DNA from: Streptomyces sp. NBC_00513
GTDB taxonomy: Bacteria > Actinomycetota > Actinomycetes > Streptomycetales > Streptomycetaceae
Reading direction: 5' to 3'
Length of the DNA stretch: 64,000 nt
Assembly (NCBI RefSeq): GCF_041431415.1
Contig: NZ_CP107845.1
Coordinates: 4,526,001 to 4,590,000 of the forward strand
Every line of letters begins with the position of its first letter. Position 1 is the stretch's first letter. The notes beneath the pieces were generated by a model. That model was not told where the DNA came from. It saw only the letters and a list, made by a program, of their open reading frames with translations, and did no database searches. Made by a program: the position numbers and the translations under genes. Shown here piece by piece: positions 25,645 to 34,019 of this stretch.

Positions 25645-25941
25645 ATGAAGAAGACCATGAAGCGCAACCTCGCCGCCCTGGTTCTTTCCGGCGGCGCCGC
25701 CCTCGCCCTCACCCCGGCCGTCGCGCACGCCGACGGACCGGTCGTCCAGGGGGACACCCCGATCACCAAGCGGGTGGTGGAGATCGCCGACCACCCCGCG
25801 CAGACCGTCACCGACGCAAAGACGGCGGTCAACGCCACCGCCTCGGCGGCCGGCAGCGCCACCAAGGCCACCGACGCCTCCCTCTCCGGCGCCGGCACGG
25901 CCCTGACCGCCGGCCTGCCGAAGGCCCCCGGCATCGGCTGA
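25645..25941 (+). CDS. Small secreted protein of unknown function
   Basis: The 98-residue product has a clear signal peptide (KRNLAALVLSGGAALALTP, cleavage after AHA near 28) and a mature part of about 70 residues rich in Ala, Thr and Val. It has no cysteines and no domain I recognise. The Ala/Thr-rich middle (about 55-85) could form an amphipathic helix. It lies between a terminator and a convergent gene, so it is transcribed alone. Confidence 0.65.
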   Translation: MKKTMKRNLAALVLSGGAALALTPAVAHADGPVVQGDTPITKRVVEIADHPAQTVTDAKTAVNATASAAGSATKATDASLSGAGTALTAGLPKAPGIG

Positions 25942-25956
25942 CCCTCGGGGCGTGCC

Positions 25957-26355
25957 TCAGCCCCAGGTGCGGGAGCAGAGGACCAGGCGGTATCCGTCGG
26001 GGTCGGCGACCGTGACGCCGTAGTCGTCCCAGTAGGGGTTGTGGGAGGAGACGCGGGTGCCGCCGTGCTCGATCAGGCGCTGGACGAGGGCCGGATCGGG
26101 CTCCCGGCCGAGGTAGACGACGAACAGGTCGTCGACCGTCGGGGACGGCGGGATCGGGTTCTCCGGGTCGTGCGTCAGCTCGAAGTGCCAGCCGCCCCCG
26201 GTCGGTCCGACCATCACCAGATCGTGCTCACCCGACACGTGACCGCTGGTGCGCCACAGGACGTCCAGACCGAGCCCGTCCACGTAGAACCGCTCGGCGG
26301 CCTCCAGGTCGAGCGAGGGGCGGGCGACGCGAACGTGGGTACGTGAATCGATCAT
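25957..26355 (-). CDS. VOC-family (glyoxalase/bleomycin-resistance fold) protein
   Basis: The 132-residue protein has the two beta-alpha-beta-beta-beta halves of the fold: VRVARPSLDLEAAERFYVDGLGLDVLW at the start, and WDDYGVTVADPDGYRLVL at the end. Candidate metal ligands are His7, a Glu in HFELTH (near 59) and Asp/Glu in the last strands. Members are isomerases, dioxygenases or drug-binding proteins. The sequence does not choose between them. Confidence 0.8.
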   Translation of the reverse strand: MIDSRTHVRVARPSLDLEAAERFYVDGLGLDVLWRTSGHVSGEHDLVMVGPTGGGWHFELTHDPENPIPPSPTVDDLFVVYLGREPDPALVQRLIEHGGTRVSSHNPYWDDYGVTVADPDGYRLVLCSRTWG

Positions 26356-26466
26356 GCGGGGCAGGGTACGCCGCCGTGCGCCGGGGAGCCGGGTCGCGCG
26401 GGACGATCCGTCAGATGGGGCGGATGGGTGGACGGGCGGGGTGCCGTCAGGCCCGGCCCGGGGCGG

Positions 26467-26985
26467 TCAGGCGCCCACGCGCGCGCCGGTGACCTTCGCC
26501 GTGAACCCGTCGAGGTTCCCGAGCGCCCGCTCGATCCGCTCCTCCAGGCTCAGGGTCTCCACGTAGGCCCCCGTCGCCCGCTTGGACCGACGCTTGCCCC
26601 GCAGGTACAGCGAGCAGGCCAGATCGGCGCAGAGGTAGATGCCGACGGTGTTGCCCTCCCGGCCGCGGGCCCCGGCGAGGGGAGCGGACAGCAGCGCCAC
26701 GTCGGACGAGGCGTGCCCGGTCAGGCAGATCATGCAGATGCTGGACTTCAGGGCACTGGCGCCGTTCGACGCGGGCACGCGCAGGGTGATGCCCACGGGC
26801 ACGCCGTCGGGGCCGGTCCGCACGAGGTGGGCGCGCAGCGGGGCGCCCGGGTCCACCCAGCCGAGGAAGTCCAGGTCCTCCCAGGGCAGGTCGCCGAAGT
26901 CCAGCGGCAGCCGGAGGCGGGAGGCCTCGCCCTTCGTGCAGTTCACGAAGGAGCCACGGATCTGTTTCTCGGAGAGCGGGTCCAT
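26467..26985 (-). CDS. FBP-domain protein (EF-G-binding treble-clef zinc finger)
   Basis: The 172-residue protein has a C-terminal segment with four cysteines, CMIC (near 85-88) and CADLAC (near 120-125), spaced like the zinc-binding treble clef of FusB-type proteins. FusB binds EF-G and frees it from fusidic-acid-stalled ribosomes; actinobacterial FBP proteins share this C-terminal domain. The N-terminal half (IRGSFVNCTKGEASRLRLP) also fits the family. I start it at MDPLSEKQ (26985). Confidence 0.7.
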   Translation of the reverse strand: MDPLSEKQIRGSFVNCTKGEASRLRLPLDFGDLPWEDLDFLGWVDPGAPLRAHLVRTGPDGVPVGITLRVPASNGASALKSSICMICLTGHASSDVALLSAPLAGARGREGNTVGIYLCADLACSLYLRGKRRSKRATGAYVETLSLEERIERALGNLDGFTAKVTGARVGA

Positions 26986-27133
26986 GCGGGGGACGATACG
27001 CCGATATGCGTGCCCGCTGCACGTGCTTTGTCCGGCGCCACCGGCCTCCGCGGGACGCCCCCGCCGGACGATCACGTGAAGTGGCAGTGAAAAGCAGGTG
27101 CGGTCGGTCGGGGGCCCGCCCTAGCGTGAGGCG

Positions 27134-27469
27134 GTGAGCAGCGACTATCCATTCGCCGACGGGCACAATCTCGTCTGGGACCTGACCGGCTTCGGGCCGG
27201 ACGAGGAGATGGTCGAGTCCTGCTCGCTCTCGCGCGAACAGTTCCTGGTGGTCCGGCACCTGTTCGTGCTGGGCGACGATCCGTGGATGGTGACGGGGGA
27301 GTACCGGGTGGTGCCCGGCATCTGGCCCCACCTGCGGCGCATCGTCCCGGGTCTCGGTTTCCAGCGCGACGCGGACTACTTCCTCGGCGCCCGTCAGGCC
27401 CTGCCTGACGGGCGCTTCTGGCGTCCGGCGATCGGCGTGACCGCGCCGGGACCGATACCCCCGCCGTGA
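27134..27469 (+). CDS. Small hypothetical protein
   Basis: The 111-residue acidic protein starts at a GTG with a GAGG just upstream. It has no signal peptide, no membrane helix and no motif I recognise. Trp- and Phe-rich segments (NLVWDLTGFG, DPWMVTGEYR) suggest a small folded domain. It is convergent with the DUF397 gene; a 15-base palindrome (27467-27481) spans both stops. Confidence 0.6.
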   Translation: MSSDYPFADGHNLVWDLTGFGPDEEMVESCSLSREQFLVVRHLFVLGDDPWMVTGEYRVVPGIWPHLRRIVPGLGFQRDADYFLGARQALPDGRFWRPAIGVTAPGPIPPP

Positions 27470-27478
27470 CGGGTTCCG

Positions 27479-27721
27479 TCAGCCGGTGACGCCGCCGAGG
27501 AACGCCGTCCACACGGCGGGCGCGACGGCGAGCTCGGGACCGGCGGCGACCTTGGAGTCCCGGACGTGCACGGTGTCGGCGCAGGCGGCGACCTCGACGC
27601 AGTCGTCGCCCTGGCTGCCGCTGTAGGTGGACTTGTGCCAGGAGAGGGCGACCTCGACGCAGCTGTCGCCCTGGCTGCCGCTGTAGCTGCTCTTGAACCA
27701 CCGCAACTCGGAGTCGTTCAC
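27479..27721 (-). CDS. DUF397 protein with a duplicated first half
   Basis: DUF397 proteins usually have about 60 residues with one W-x-KS-x-YS-G motif. This one has 80 and repeats it: W-F-KSSYSGSQGDSCVEVA (about 8-25) then W-H-KSTYSGSQGDDCVEVA (about 28-45), before the usual C-terminal VRDSK...W-x-AFL part. The two copies are also nearly identical in DNA, so the duplication is recent. Its GTG start overlaps the stop of the XRE gene (GTGA). DUF397/XRE pairs are widespread in Streptomyces (WhiJ-like) and influence development; a toxin-antitoxin-like mode has been proposed. Confidence 0.82.
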   Translation of the reverse strand: MNDSELRWFKSSYSGSQGDSCVEVALSWHKSTYSGSQGDDCVEVAACADTVHVRDSKVAAGPELAVAPAVWTAFLGGVTG

Positions 27722-28554
27722 AGAGAACCTCGCATTCGCATCAACAGGTCCGCGCTGTCAGCCGGATTGAGGGCCTGGATGCGAAGTTTGGCATACCGCC
27801 GATGAAGGATGCTGACGTCTTTCGGGTCCGTGATCACGAGACCTGACTGCTGTCCCTCGCTGTACCCCAGCCACTCGTGTTCCCAGGTTTCGAGTAGCCG
27901 GAAGGGCCCGTCGGCGCCCGCGTGCACCGGCTGGACGAGCGGCATGATCTGGATGTCCACGTTCGGCAGCAGCGAGCACTCCAGCAGGTGGTCGATCAGC
28001 TCGCGGGTGACCTCCTTCCCACCCGTCCGCCGTTCGATCAGACTCTGCTCGACGATGAAGCTGAACATGATGTACGGGGTGCGCAGCAGCAGCTTCTGCC
28101 GTTCCGACCGCGCCACCATCCGCGCCTCCAGGTCCCCCGCGGTGGGCAGTGGCGGGACGGTCTCGAAGAGGGCCCGCGCGTACGGCTCGGGTTGCAACAG
28201 GCCGGGGATGGCCCGGCATTCGTACGTGTTGAGCGCGATCGCACTGTCCTCGTGCTCCGCCCACCGCCTGAACCACGACGCCAGCCCCCGCCTGCGCTGC
28301 AACTGCTTCGCCGCGAGCCGGATCACGCCGAAGGCGTCCAGCGCCTCCTCCGCCTTCTCCACGAACTTCGTGGACGGGTGGCGGCGGCCCTGTTCCACCG
28401 AGCCGATGTACTGCACCGAGTAGCGGATCAGGGGGTGCAGTTGTTCCTGCGTCAGTCCGGCGCGTTTGCGGAAGGCCTTGACCGTCTCGCCGAAGTGGCG
28501 CAGGTCGCCGTCCGGCTCGGGACCGCTTTCACCGTTGTCGTCGACACTCGCCAT
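27718..28554 (-). CDS. XRE-family helix-turn-helix regulator with DUF5753 (WhiJ-like)
   Basis: The 278-residue protein has an N-terminal XRE domain (about 20-75; LTQEQLHPLIRYSVQYIGSVEQG) and a DUF5753 domain (about 95-275; AIPGLLQPEPYARALF). The pair with DUF397 downstream and a divergent HATPase gene is the standard WhiJ-type set. DNA binding and control by the DUF397 partner are inferred. I begin it at the ATG at 28554, which has AGGAGG upstream; a longer frame to 28728 would overlap the divergent gene. Confidence 0.85.
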   Translation of the reverse strand: MASVDDNGESGPEPDGDLRHFGETVKAFRKRAGLTQEQLHPLIRYSVQYIGSVEQGRRHPSTKFVEKAEEALDAFGVIRLAAKQLQRRRGLASWFRRWAEHEDSAIALNTYECRAIPGLLQPEPYARALFETVPPLPTAGDLEARMVARSERQKLLLRTPYIMFSFIVEQSLIERRTGGKEVTRELIDHLLECSLLPNVDIQIMPLVQPVHAGADGPFRLLETWEHEWLGYSEGQQSGLVITDPKDVSILHRRYAKLRIQALNPADSADLLMRMRGSL

Positions 28555-28567
28555 GGAGGTCACCTCC
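28555..28567. promoter_or_regulatory. Palindromic ribosome-binding site GGAGGT-C-ACCTCC
   Basis: The bases just upstream of the XRE start form a perfect odd palindrome containing the Shine-Dalgarno sequence. The mRNA could fold the SD into a small hairpin, or the site could be a protein operator. Confidence 0.4.
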
Positions 28568-28681
28568 TGACGATCAGGTTCACGGTATGTGACCGCTCCT
28601 GTCCAGCGCGTGGACTCGTACAGATGAAAAGTAGCGGTCGGATTGCTGTGAACCACCTTGTCCAAACGGGACGTTGATTCC

Positions 28682-29161
28682 ATGACCGCACCCGCCGGAC
28701 CCGCCGGCCACCTCGTACGTGTGTTCACTCAGCGTTTCAGCTCGACCCCTCGCGGCGCCCGCCTCGGCCGCCGGTTCGCCCTGCTGGCGCTGCACGACTG
28801 GGGCATCCCCCACCGCTCCGAACTGTCCGACGACGCCGCGCTGCTCGTCGCCGAGCTCGCCGCGAACGCGATCGTCCACGGCCGGGTCCCCGGGCGGGAC
28901 TTCGAGCTGCGGATGGTGATGTCGGAAGGGGTGCTCCGCATCGAGGTGTCCGACGCGAGGGCCGGCGCCCGGCCCGCCGTGAGCCCGTACGTGCACCATG
29001 CGGAGGGCGGTCACGGTCTGCGGCTCGTCGCGGCCGTCGCGCGCGACTGGGGGGTCGTGTCGAGGACGGTCGGCAAGACGGTGTGGGCGGAACTCGTCAC
29101 GCCCGGCCGCTTCCCCCGCCCTGATCCGGATCCGGGCCCGGGTCCGCGACGAACACGCTGA
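28682..29161 (+). CDS. Anti-sigma-type ATP-binding protein (HATPase_c_2)
   Basis: The 159-residue protein has an N box LVAELAANAIVHG (about 60-72) and G1 box EVSDARAGARP (about 89) with a C-terminal GGHGLRLVAAVARDWGV G2 box (about 112). This is the RsbW-like stand-alone kinase/ATPase fold common beside XRE/DUF397 genes. Such proteins bind sigma factors or partners in an ATP-dependent way. It is divergent from the XRE gene. The Pro/Arg tail overlaps the next convergent gene by 65 bases. Confidence 0.8.
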   Translation: MTAPAGPAGHLVRVFTQRFSSTPRGARLGRRFALLALHDWGIPHRSELSDDAALLVAELAANAIVHGRVPGRDFELRMVMSEGVLRIEVSDARAGARPAVSPYVHHAEGGHGLRLVAAVARDWGVVSRTVGKTVWAELVTPGRFPRPDPDPGPGPRRTR

Positions 29162-29411
29162 GCACGTACGTCGTCGGGTGGGTCAGGCGGCCACAGAGCA
29201 TGTCGATCCTGATGTCCTCGTCCGCGAAGCCCTGGTGTCGCAGCGCTTCGGCCTCCTCCCGGAACCGCGTCCGGTCGTCCGTGACGAACCGCCGCTCCCA
29301 GTGACCCGCCCGCTCCGCCCGCCGGCGGCGCGCCGCCGCCTCCCGCTCCCGTCGTGCGCGCTGCCCCGGCATCCGCCACCCCCTGATCCGTTCGACTAAT
29401 TCGTTCGACAC
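29097..29411 (-). CDS. Hypothetical basic protein
   Basis: A 104-residue reading starts at a GTG at 29411 (VSNELVERIRGW); ATG 29372 is an alternative. The N-terminus is very Arg-rich (REREAAARRRRAERAGHWERRF). The rest (EAEALRHQGFADEDIRIDMLCGRLTHPTTYVLSVFVADPG) looks like a real domain, though I do not recognise it. It is divergent from the DinB gene by 30 bases and overlaps the ATPase gene end by 65. Confidence 0.5.
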   Translation of the reverse strand: MSNELVERIRGWRMPGQRARREREAAARRRRAERAGHWERRFVTDDRTRFREEAEALRHQGFADEDIRIDMLCGRLTHPTTYVLSVFVADPGPDPDQGGGSGRA

Positions 29412-29440
29412 GGGTTTCCCGCCGTACGACACTGCCCGCG

Positions 29441-29956
29441 ATGACACGACGAACCGATACGCCCCCCGCCTGGGACGAGCGTACGCAGCTGACCACATTC
29501 CTCGACTACGCCCGTGACACGGCCCGCGCCAAGTGCGAGGGGCTCTCCGCGGAGGACGCCCGCAAGGCGCCGCTCCCCGGTTCGCCCCTGATGACGGTGT
29601 GCGGACTGATCGGCCACATTCGGTGGGTCGAATACCACTGGATCCAGGTCGTGTTCCTCGGCGAGGAGGTCGTCGGGCCCTTCGCCGAGGTGACCGAGGA
29701 GGACCCCGACCCCGAGATGCGGCAGTCGCTCGACGTCCCGCTGCCCCGCCTCCTCGCCGAGTACGAGGAGCAGAGCGCCCGCTACCGCGCCCTGCTCGCC
29801 GAGCACGACCTGAACGCGAAGGCGGTCCGCACCATCCGGGACGGCCGCCACGTGGACCTTCGCTGGATCCTCCTCCACCTCGTCGAGGAGACCTCCCGCC
29901 ACAACGGCCACCTCGACATCATCCGCGAACTCCTCGACGGCCAGACCGGAGTCTGA
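29441..29956 (+). CDS. DinB-family (DUF664) protein
   Basis: The 171-residue four-helix protein has the family's histidines: His60 in GLIGHIRWVEYHW, and HLVEETSRHNGHLD near 145-158. These bind one divalent metal. Actinobacterial DinB proteins include mycothiol- and bacillithiol-dependent transferases involved in detoxification. The particular reaction is unknown. It is the last gene before a convergent lipoprotein gene. Confidence 0.85.
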   Translation: MTRRTDTPPAWDERTQLTTFLDYARDTARAKCEGLSAEDARKAPLPGSPLMTVCGLIGHIRWVEYHWIQVVFLGEEVVGPFAEVTEEDPDPEMRQSLDVPLPRLLAEYEEQSARYRALLAEHDLNAKAVRTIRDGRHVDLRWILLHLVEETSRHNGHLDIIRELLDGQTGV

Positions 29957-29989
29957 GCCGGGCGGGCGGAGCCCGAGCCGCGGGCTCCG

Positions 29990-30529
29990 CTACGGCTTCG
30001 GCGGAAGCTTCGGCAGGTCGGTCGGGAGGGCCGTCGGGAAGCGGTCCGCCGCGTACCGGTCGAAGGTCTCCGTCGCGCCGCCGGCCCAGGCGACCTTCAG
30101 CTTCTTGGCGTCCACGGACTCCACCCGGCCCTTCGTCCGCCTGCTGCCGGCCGGGCACGCCAGGTCGATGGTCGCGCCGCCGGCGGAGCCCTCGCAGACG
30201 ATGCCGGTCGCGGACTCCGACAGGAAGGCCGACTTGCCGTTGACGGTGAGGACGACGCCCATGCCCGGGGTGGCCGACGCGATCCAGGCGCCGTCCAGGC
30301 TGCCGGCCGCCGAGTCCTTGCCCGTGCCCCCGGCGGCGGATCCGGCCGCCGGGCCCGAGGGCGAGGGCGAGCCCGTCGGCGAGCCGGATGCGGACGCCGG
30401 GGGCTTCGCCTGCTCCCGCTTCGCGTCGTCGCCCTTGTCCGTACCGCCGCCGCCACAGCCGGCGAGCGTGAGCGCGAGGGCGGCCGTCGCGCCGACGGCG
30501 ACGAGGCGGACGCGCTGGTTCGTGTGCAT
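29990..30529 (-). CDS. Lipoprotein of unknown function
   Basis: The 179-residue product has a signal with lipobox LTLAGC (Cys near 25) followed by a Gly/Asp/Lys and Ser/Pro linker to about 80. The C-terminal part (about 85-175) contains two cysteines, beta-rich stretches such as GMGVVLTVNGKSAFLSES and a Pro-rich end. It is exported and membrane anchored. I see no known family. The ATG at 30529 fits the signal better than the upstream ATG at 30574. Confidence 0.7.
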   Translation of the reverse strand: MHTNQRVRLVAVGATAALALTLAGCGGGGTDKGDDAKREQAKPPASASGSPTGSPSPSGPAAGSAAGGTGKDSAAGSLDGAWIASATPGMGVVLTVNGKSAFLSESATGIVCEGSAGGATIDLACPAGSRRTKGRVESVDAKKLKVAWAGGATETFDRYAADRFPTALPTDLPKLPPKP

Positions 30530-30637
30530 GAGTGATCCCCCGGTGGACGCGACCCGATCGGTCGAACGCGTCAACGTACCAGGGGTCCCCCGCCCCCTCG
30601 CCGGGACGGCGGGCCGATCCCGGTCACGGTGGGCCGG

Positions 30638-31498
30638 TCAGAGGTACGGGGCGAACTCGTCCAGGGTGCGCAGCACTTCGGCCTCGCCCGCCGACGGGAG
30701 TTGCAGCACCACCTCCTCGATCACGAGGCTCTCGTAGTACGCGAGCTTGCCCGCGTTCGGGCGGACCGCGTACGGGACCACCTGGAGGTCCTTCGGGTCG
30801 CGCCCCGCGTCCTCCCACACCTGCCGCAGCACCGGCACGGACTCGCCCAGGCCGCCGCCGCCGATCGGGAGCCAGCCGTCCGAGTGGTCGGCGATGGCCG
30901 CGAACAGCTTCGGGCCGGCCGCGCCGCCGATCAGGGTGCGGGGGCCGTGGAGCGTGCGCCCGGAACCGAGGTCACGCGCGGGCCGCACCGGCTTCGGGTA
31001 CGCCCGGCTGGCCTGGACGGAGCCGTACGCGCCCTCGTACGCGGTGGGTTCCGGAGCCCAGAGGGCCCGCATCAGCGCCATCCGGTCCCGGACCAGTTCG
31101 CGCCGGCCCGACCACTCGACGCCGTGGTCGGCGGCCTCCTCGACGTTCCAGCCGTAGCCGATCCCGAGCGTGAACCGGCCGCCGCACAGGTGGTCCAACG
31201 TCGCGACCTGCTTCGCGAGGGCGATCGGGTCGTGCTGGGTCACCAGGGTGATGCCGGTGCCGAGGTCGAGGCGCTCCGTCACGGCCGACGCCTGACCGAG
31301 GGCCACGAACGGGTCGAGGGTGCGCCCGTACTCCTCCGGGAGGTCCCCGCCCATGGGTGCGGGCGTGGTCCGACTCACCGGGATGTGGGTGTGTTCGGGC
31401 AGGTAGAGCCCGGAGAACCCACGCTGCTCCAAGGCGCGGGCGAGGCCGGTGGGGGAGACGGTGAGGTCGGTGAGGAAAATGGTGGCGGCGATCCGCAT
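30638..31498 (-). CDS. LLM-class F420-dependent oxidoreductase
   Basis: The 286-residue protein has the TIGR03619-like hallmark QVATLDHLCGGRFTLGIGYG (about 95-115) and LYLPEHTHIPVSRTTP near 32-47. It probably uses F420H2. It is divergent from a thioesterase-like gene over a 111-base gap. It lacks the CTGACG operator seen before the other LLM genes, so it is under separate control. The substrate is unknown. Confidence 0.82.
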   Translation of the reverse strand: MRIAATIFLTDLTVSPTGLARALEQRGFSGLYLPEHTHIPVSRTTPAPMGGDLPEEYGRTLDPFVALGQASAVTERLDLGTGITLVTQHDPIALAKQVATLDHLCGGRFTLGIGYGWNVEEAADHGVEWSGRRELVRDRMALMRALWAPEPTAYEGAYGSVQASRAYPKPVRPARDLGSGRTLHGPRTLIGGAAGPKLFAAIADHSDGWLPIGGGGLGESVPVLRQVWEDAGRDPKDLQVVPYAVRPNAGKLAYYESLVIEEVVLQLPSAGEAEVLRTLDEFAPYL

Positions 31499-31560
31499 GG
31501 CCGAGGCACCTCCGAGACGTGGGGCGGCCAACGTACGGGGTTCGGCGTGCGGACGGCAGA

Positions 31561-31597
31561 GGTTCGACACGGGTTCGACACGGTGGGTTCGACACGG
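31561..31597. repeat. Three copies of GGTTCGACACG between divergent genes
   Basis: GGTTCGACACG occurs at 31561, 31572 and (as GGGTTCGACACGG) 31585, in the shared promoter of the LLM and thioesterase genes. Tandem direct repeats at this place could bind a regulator of either gene, or be a simple slippage product. Confidence 0.5.
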
Positions 31598-31609
31598 CGG
31601 GGTGACGAC

Positions 31610-32362
31610 ATGGGCGACATGAACGGCACGGGGACGATCACGGTCCCGGAGCAACTGCACGGCTATCCGGGCGTGGCCTTCGGCGGCTACGTGGCAGGGC
31701 TGCTGGCCGGCCGGACGGCGCCCGAGGGGACGGCCGTACGCGTGGACTTCCGCAGGCCCGTGCCGACCGGGGCGCCGGCCTGGCCGACCCCGGACCCGGA
31801 CGGCGGCACGGCCCTGCTGGACGCCGACGGGGTGCTGCTGGCCCGCGCGACCCGGGCCGCCCTGCCGCCGACCGGGGACGTGCCGCGGGCACCCTCGCGG
31901 GAGGAGGCCGAGAAGGCCGCCGACGCCTTCCGGGCACACCCGCCGGAAGGACAGGCCGACTGCTTCGGCTGCGGTCTGGGCCGCACCCCCGCCACCGGAC
32001 TGCGCCTGCACTGCGGGCGGGTGACCGGCCGGGACCTGGTCGCCGCCGCGTGGACCCCGGGGGACGAACTCGCCGGACCGGACGGGACGTTGCCGCCCGA
32101 ACTGGTGTGGGGCGCACTGGACTGCCCCGGCAACGCGGCGGGCCGCCTCCTCGCCCACCGGCCGGCGGGCGCGGTCACGGCGGCCCTGACGGCCCGCCTG
32201 CTGCGTCCCGTACCGGTCGGGGGCGCGGGCCTGATCTCGTACGCCTGGCTGCTCGGCGGCGAGGGCCGCAAGTACACGGCGGGCACCGCGCTGACCACGG
32301 CCGACGGTGAACTGTGCGCGGTGGCCGAGGCCCTGTGGATCGAGCCGCGCCCCCGGACCTGA
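31610..32362 (+). CDS. Hotdog-fold thioesterase-like protein
   Basis: The 250-residue protein contains A-D-CFGCG-L (about 118-125), the Cys-rich signature of PaaI-like hotdog proteins, followed by GLRLHCGRV and a central helix segment (ELVWGALDCPGNAA). The size suggests two hotdog units. A CoA-thioester is the likely substrate class; no catalytic acid can be assigned with certainty. ATG 31610 has GGGGTG upstream; ATG 31619 is also possible. Confidence 0.65.
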   Translation: MGDMNGTGTITVPEQLHGYPGVAFGGYVAGLLAGRTAPEGTAVRVDFRRPVPTGAPAWPTPDPDGGTALLDADGVLLARATRAALPPTGDVPRAPSREEAEKAADAFRAHPPEGQADCFGCGLGRTPATGLRLHCGRVTGRDLVAAAWTPGDELAGPDGTLPPELVWGALDCPGNAAGRLLAHRPAGAVTAALTARLLRPVPVGGAGLISYAWLLGGEGRKYTAGTALTTADGELCAVAEALWIEPRPRT

Positions 32363-32457
32363 CGGGGCGCGGGCGGGGCGGGGACCCGGTCGGGCCCGGC
32401 CCCCGGGTTCGCGCGTTCGGGTTCGGGTCCGCGCGCCCGGTTCCGCCAGCGGTCCGG

Positions 32458-33786
32458 TCAGCCGCGCGGGTAGCGGGCCAGCCAGCCGGGAGCCGAGACC
32501 GAGGGCCCGTGCAGGGCGGGCCCCTGGGTCATCTCCAGGGCGAAGTCGTCGGAGAGTTCCAGCATCGTGGACCGCCCCTCCAGATCGGCCAACCAGGCCG
32601 CCGGCAGGGCGGTCTCCCCGTGCAGGGCGCCCAACAGCGCGCCGCACAGGGCGCCGGTGGCGGTGGAGTCCCCGCCGTGGTTGACGGCGAGCCGCAGCCC
32701 GTGCGGGACGTCCTCGGCCACCAGGGCGCAGTACACGGCCACGGCCAACGCGTCCTCCGCGTCGCGGCCGTCGCCCGGGGACAGCGACTCGACCACCTTG
32801 GGGCTGGGTTCACCCTGGGCGGCGGCCGAGACGGCCCGCCGGAGGGCGTCCGTGACCGGCTGATGCTGGGCGCGGGCGCCCAGCAGGCCCAGGGCCCGCC
32901 GGATCGCGGCGTCGAGGGACTCGCCCCGGGTCAACCCGTGGACGATCACCGCGAGGGCCCCGGCCGACAGGAACGCGGTGGGGTGCCCGTGGCTCTGCGT
33001 CGCGCACTCCACGGCGAGTTGCAGCACGAGCGCCGGCTCCCAGCCGACCAGCAGCCCGAAGGGCGCCGAGCGGACGGTGGCCGCCGCGTCCCGGGCGGTG
33101 GGGTTCTTCGGCTGTTCCAGGGTGCCGAGCGTCTCGTCGGCGAAGCCCGTCATGCAGGCCCGGTCCGGGCCCCGCCGGGCGTACAGCCACTCCTCCTGGG
33201 CGAGCCAGCCGTTGTCCTTGCGCCGCTCGTCGGGGCCCCAGTCGTGCTGGGTCGCCGCCCAGCGCAGGTAGGCCCGGTGGACGTCGGTCGGCGGGTGCCA
33301 GCCGCCGGTGTCCCGGCGCACGTGGGCCCGTATCAGGCCGTCCACGGTGAACAGGGTGAGCTGGGTGGACGCGGTGACCGTGCCCCGCCGGCCGTGGGCG
33401 GGGGCGAGTTCGGTCAGCCCCGCCAGGCCGTACGCCTCGCGGATGCCGTCGAGGGAGAGACCGGCGACGGGCGCGCCGAGCGCGTCCCCGATGGCGGCGC
33501 CGAGCAGGGTGCCGCGCACCCGACTGCGGAAGTCCTGCTGCTCGACCCGACCCCAGAGGGCGGGGCGCACGTTCGCGGGCACCTGGTCCGGGAGCTGTGC
33601 CTGCGCCTGCGGGGTTTGCGTCCGGGCCTCCCGCGCCTCCTGTGTGGCGGGAGCGTCCGTGGTGGCGGACGTGGGCGTGGTCGGCGCCGGTTCCTCCACC
33701 TCCACCGATGTCGCCACCGACGTCGCCACCCCGTTCGTACCGGCTGTTCCCGTGCCGGCCGCGGTCGCGGTCGTCATCGTGTCCAT
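32458..33786 (-). CDS. ADP-ribosylglycohydrolase family protein
   Basis: The 442-residue protein has an N-terminal Thr/Ala/Gln-rich tail (1 to about 70) and a DraG/ARH domain with GTLLGAAIGDALGAP (about 90-105) and the C-terminal metal motif NHGGDSTATGALCGALLGA (about 370). These bind two Mg2+ and hydrolyse ADP-ribose from proteins or small molecules. I start it at ATG 33786. No ADP-ribosyltransferase lies next to it. The thioesterase-like gene converges on it. Confidence 0.82.
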   Translation of the reverse strand: MDTMTTATAAGTGTAGTNGVATSVATSVEVEEPAPTTPTSATTDAPATQEAREARTQTPQAQAQLPDQVPANVRPALWGRVEQQDFRSRVRGTLLGAAIGDALGAPVAGLSLDGIREAYGLAGLTELAPAHGRRGTVTASTQLTLFTVDGLIRAHVRRDTGGWHPPTDVHRAYLRWAATQHDWGPDERRKDNGWLAQEEWLYARRGPDRACMTGFADETLGTLEQPKNPTARDAAATVRSAPFGLLVGWEPALVLQLAVECATQSHGHPTAFLSAGALAVIVHGLTRGESLDAAIRRALGLLGARAQHQPVTDALRRAVSAAAQGEPSPKVVESLSPGDGRDAEDALAVAVYCALVAEDVPHGLRLAVNHGGDSTATGALCGALLGALHGETALPAAWLADLEGRSTMLELSDDFALEMTQGPALHGPSVSAPGWLARYPRG

Positions 33787-34019
33787 GTCGTCCCCCCAAG
33801 CTCTGGCGCGCACTGTAGTGGACAGGTTCGGTCGAATCCGGAAGGAGTAAGTCACGCCGCCCATAAGTGGCCGGAGAACGGCCGGAATATGAATGGTTCC
33901 GGACAGGATCTCGCCGGATGAGACAATCGTGGCACGTTTTGCCACTGACCTCGGACCCGGTTGTTTTCGGCCATACCGCGTTCACCCGGCGTTGTCCGCG
34001 GGCCCACGGCCTCGACGAC

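Noticed and set aside
27467..27481. TGACGG-GTT-CCGTCA as another copy of the CTGACG operator
   Set aside because: The arms differ (TGACGG against CTGACG) and it lies between two converging stop codons, not before a gene.
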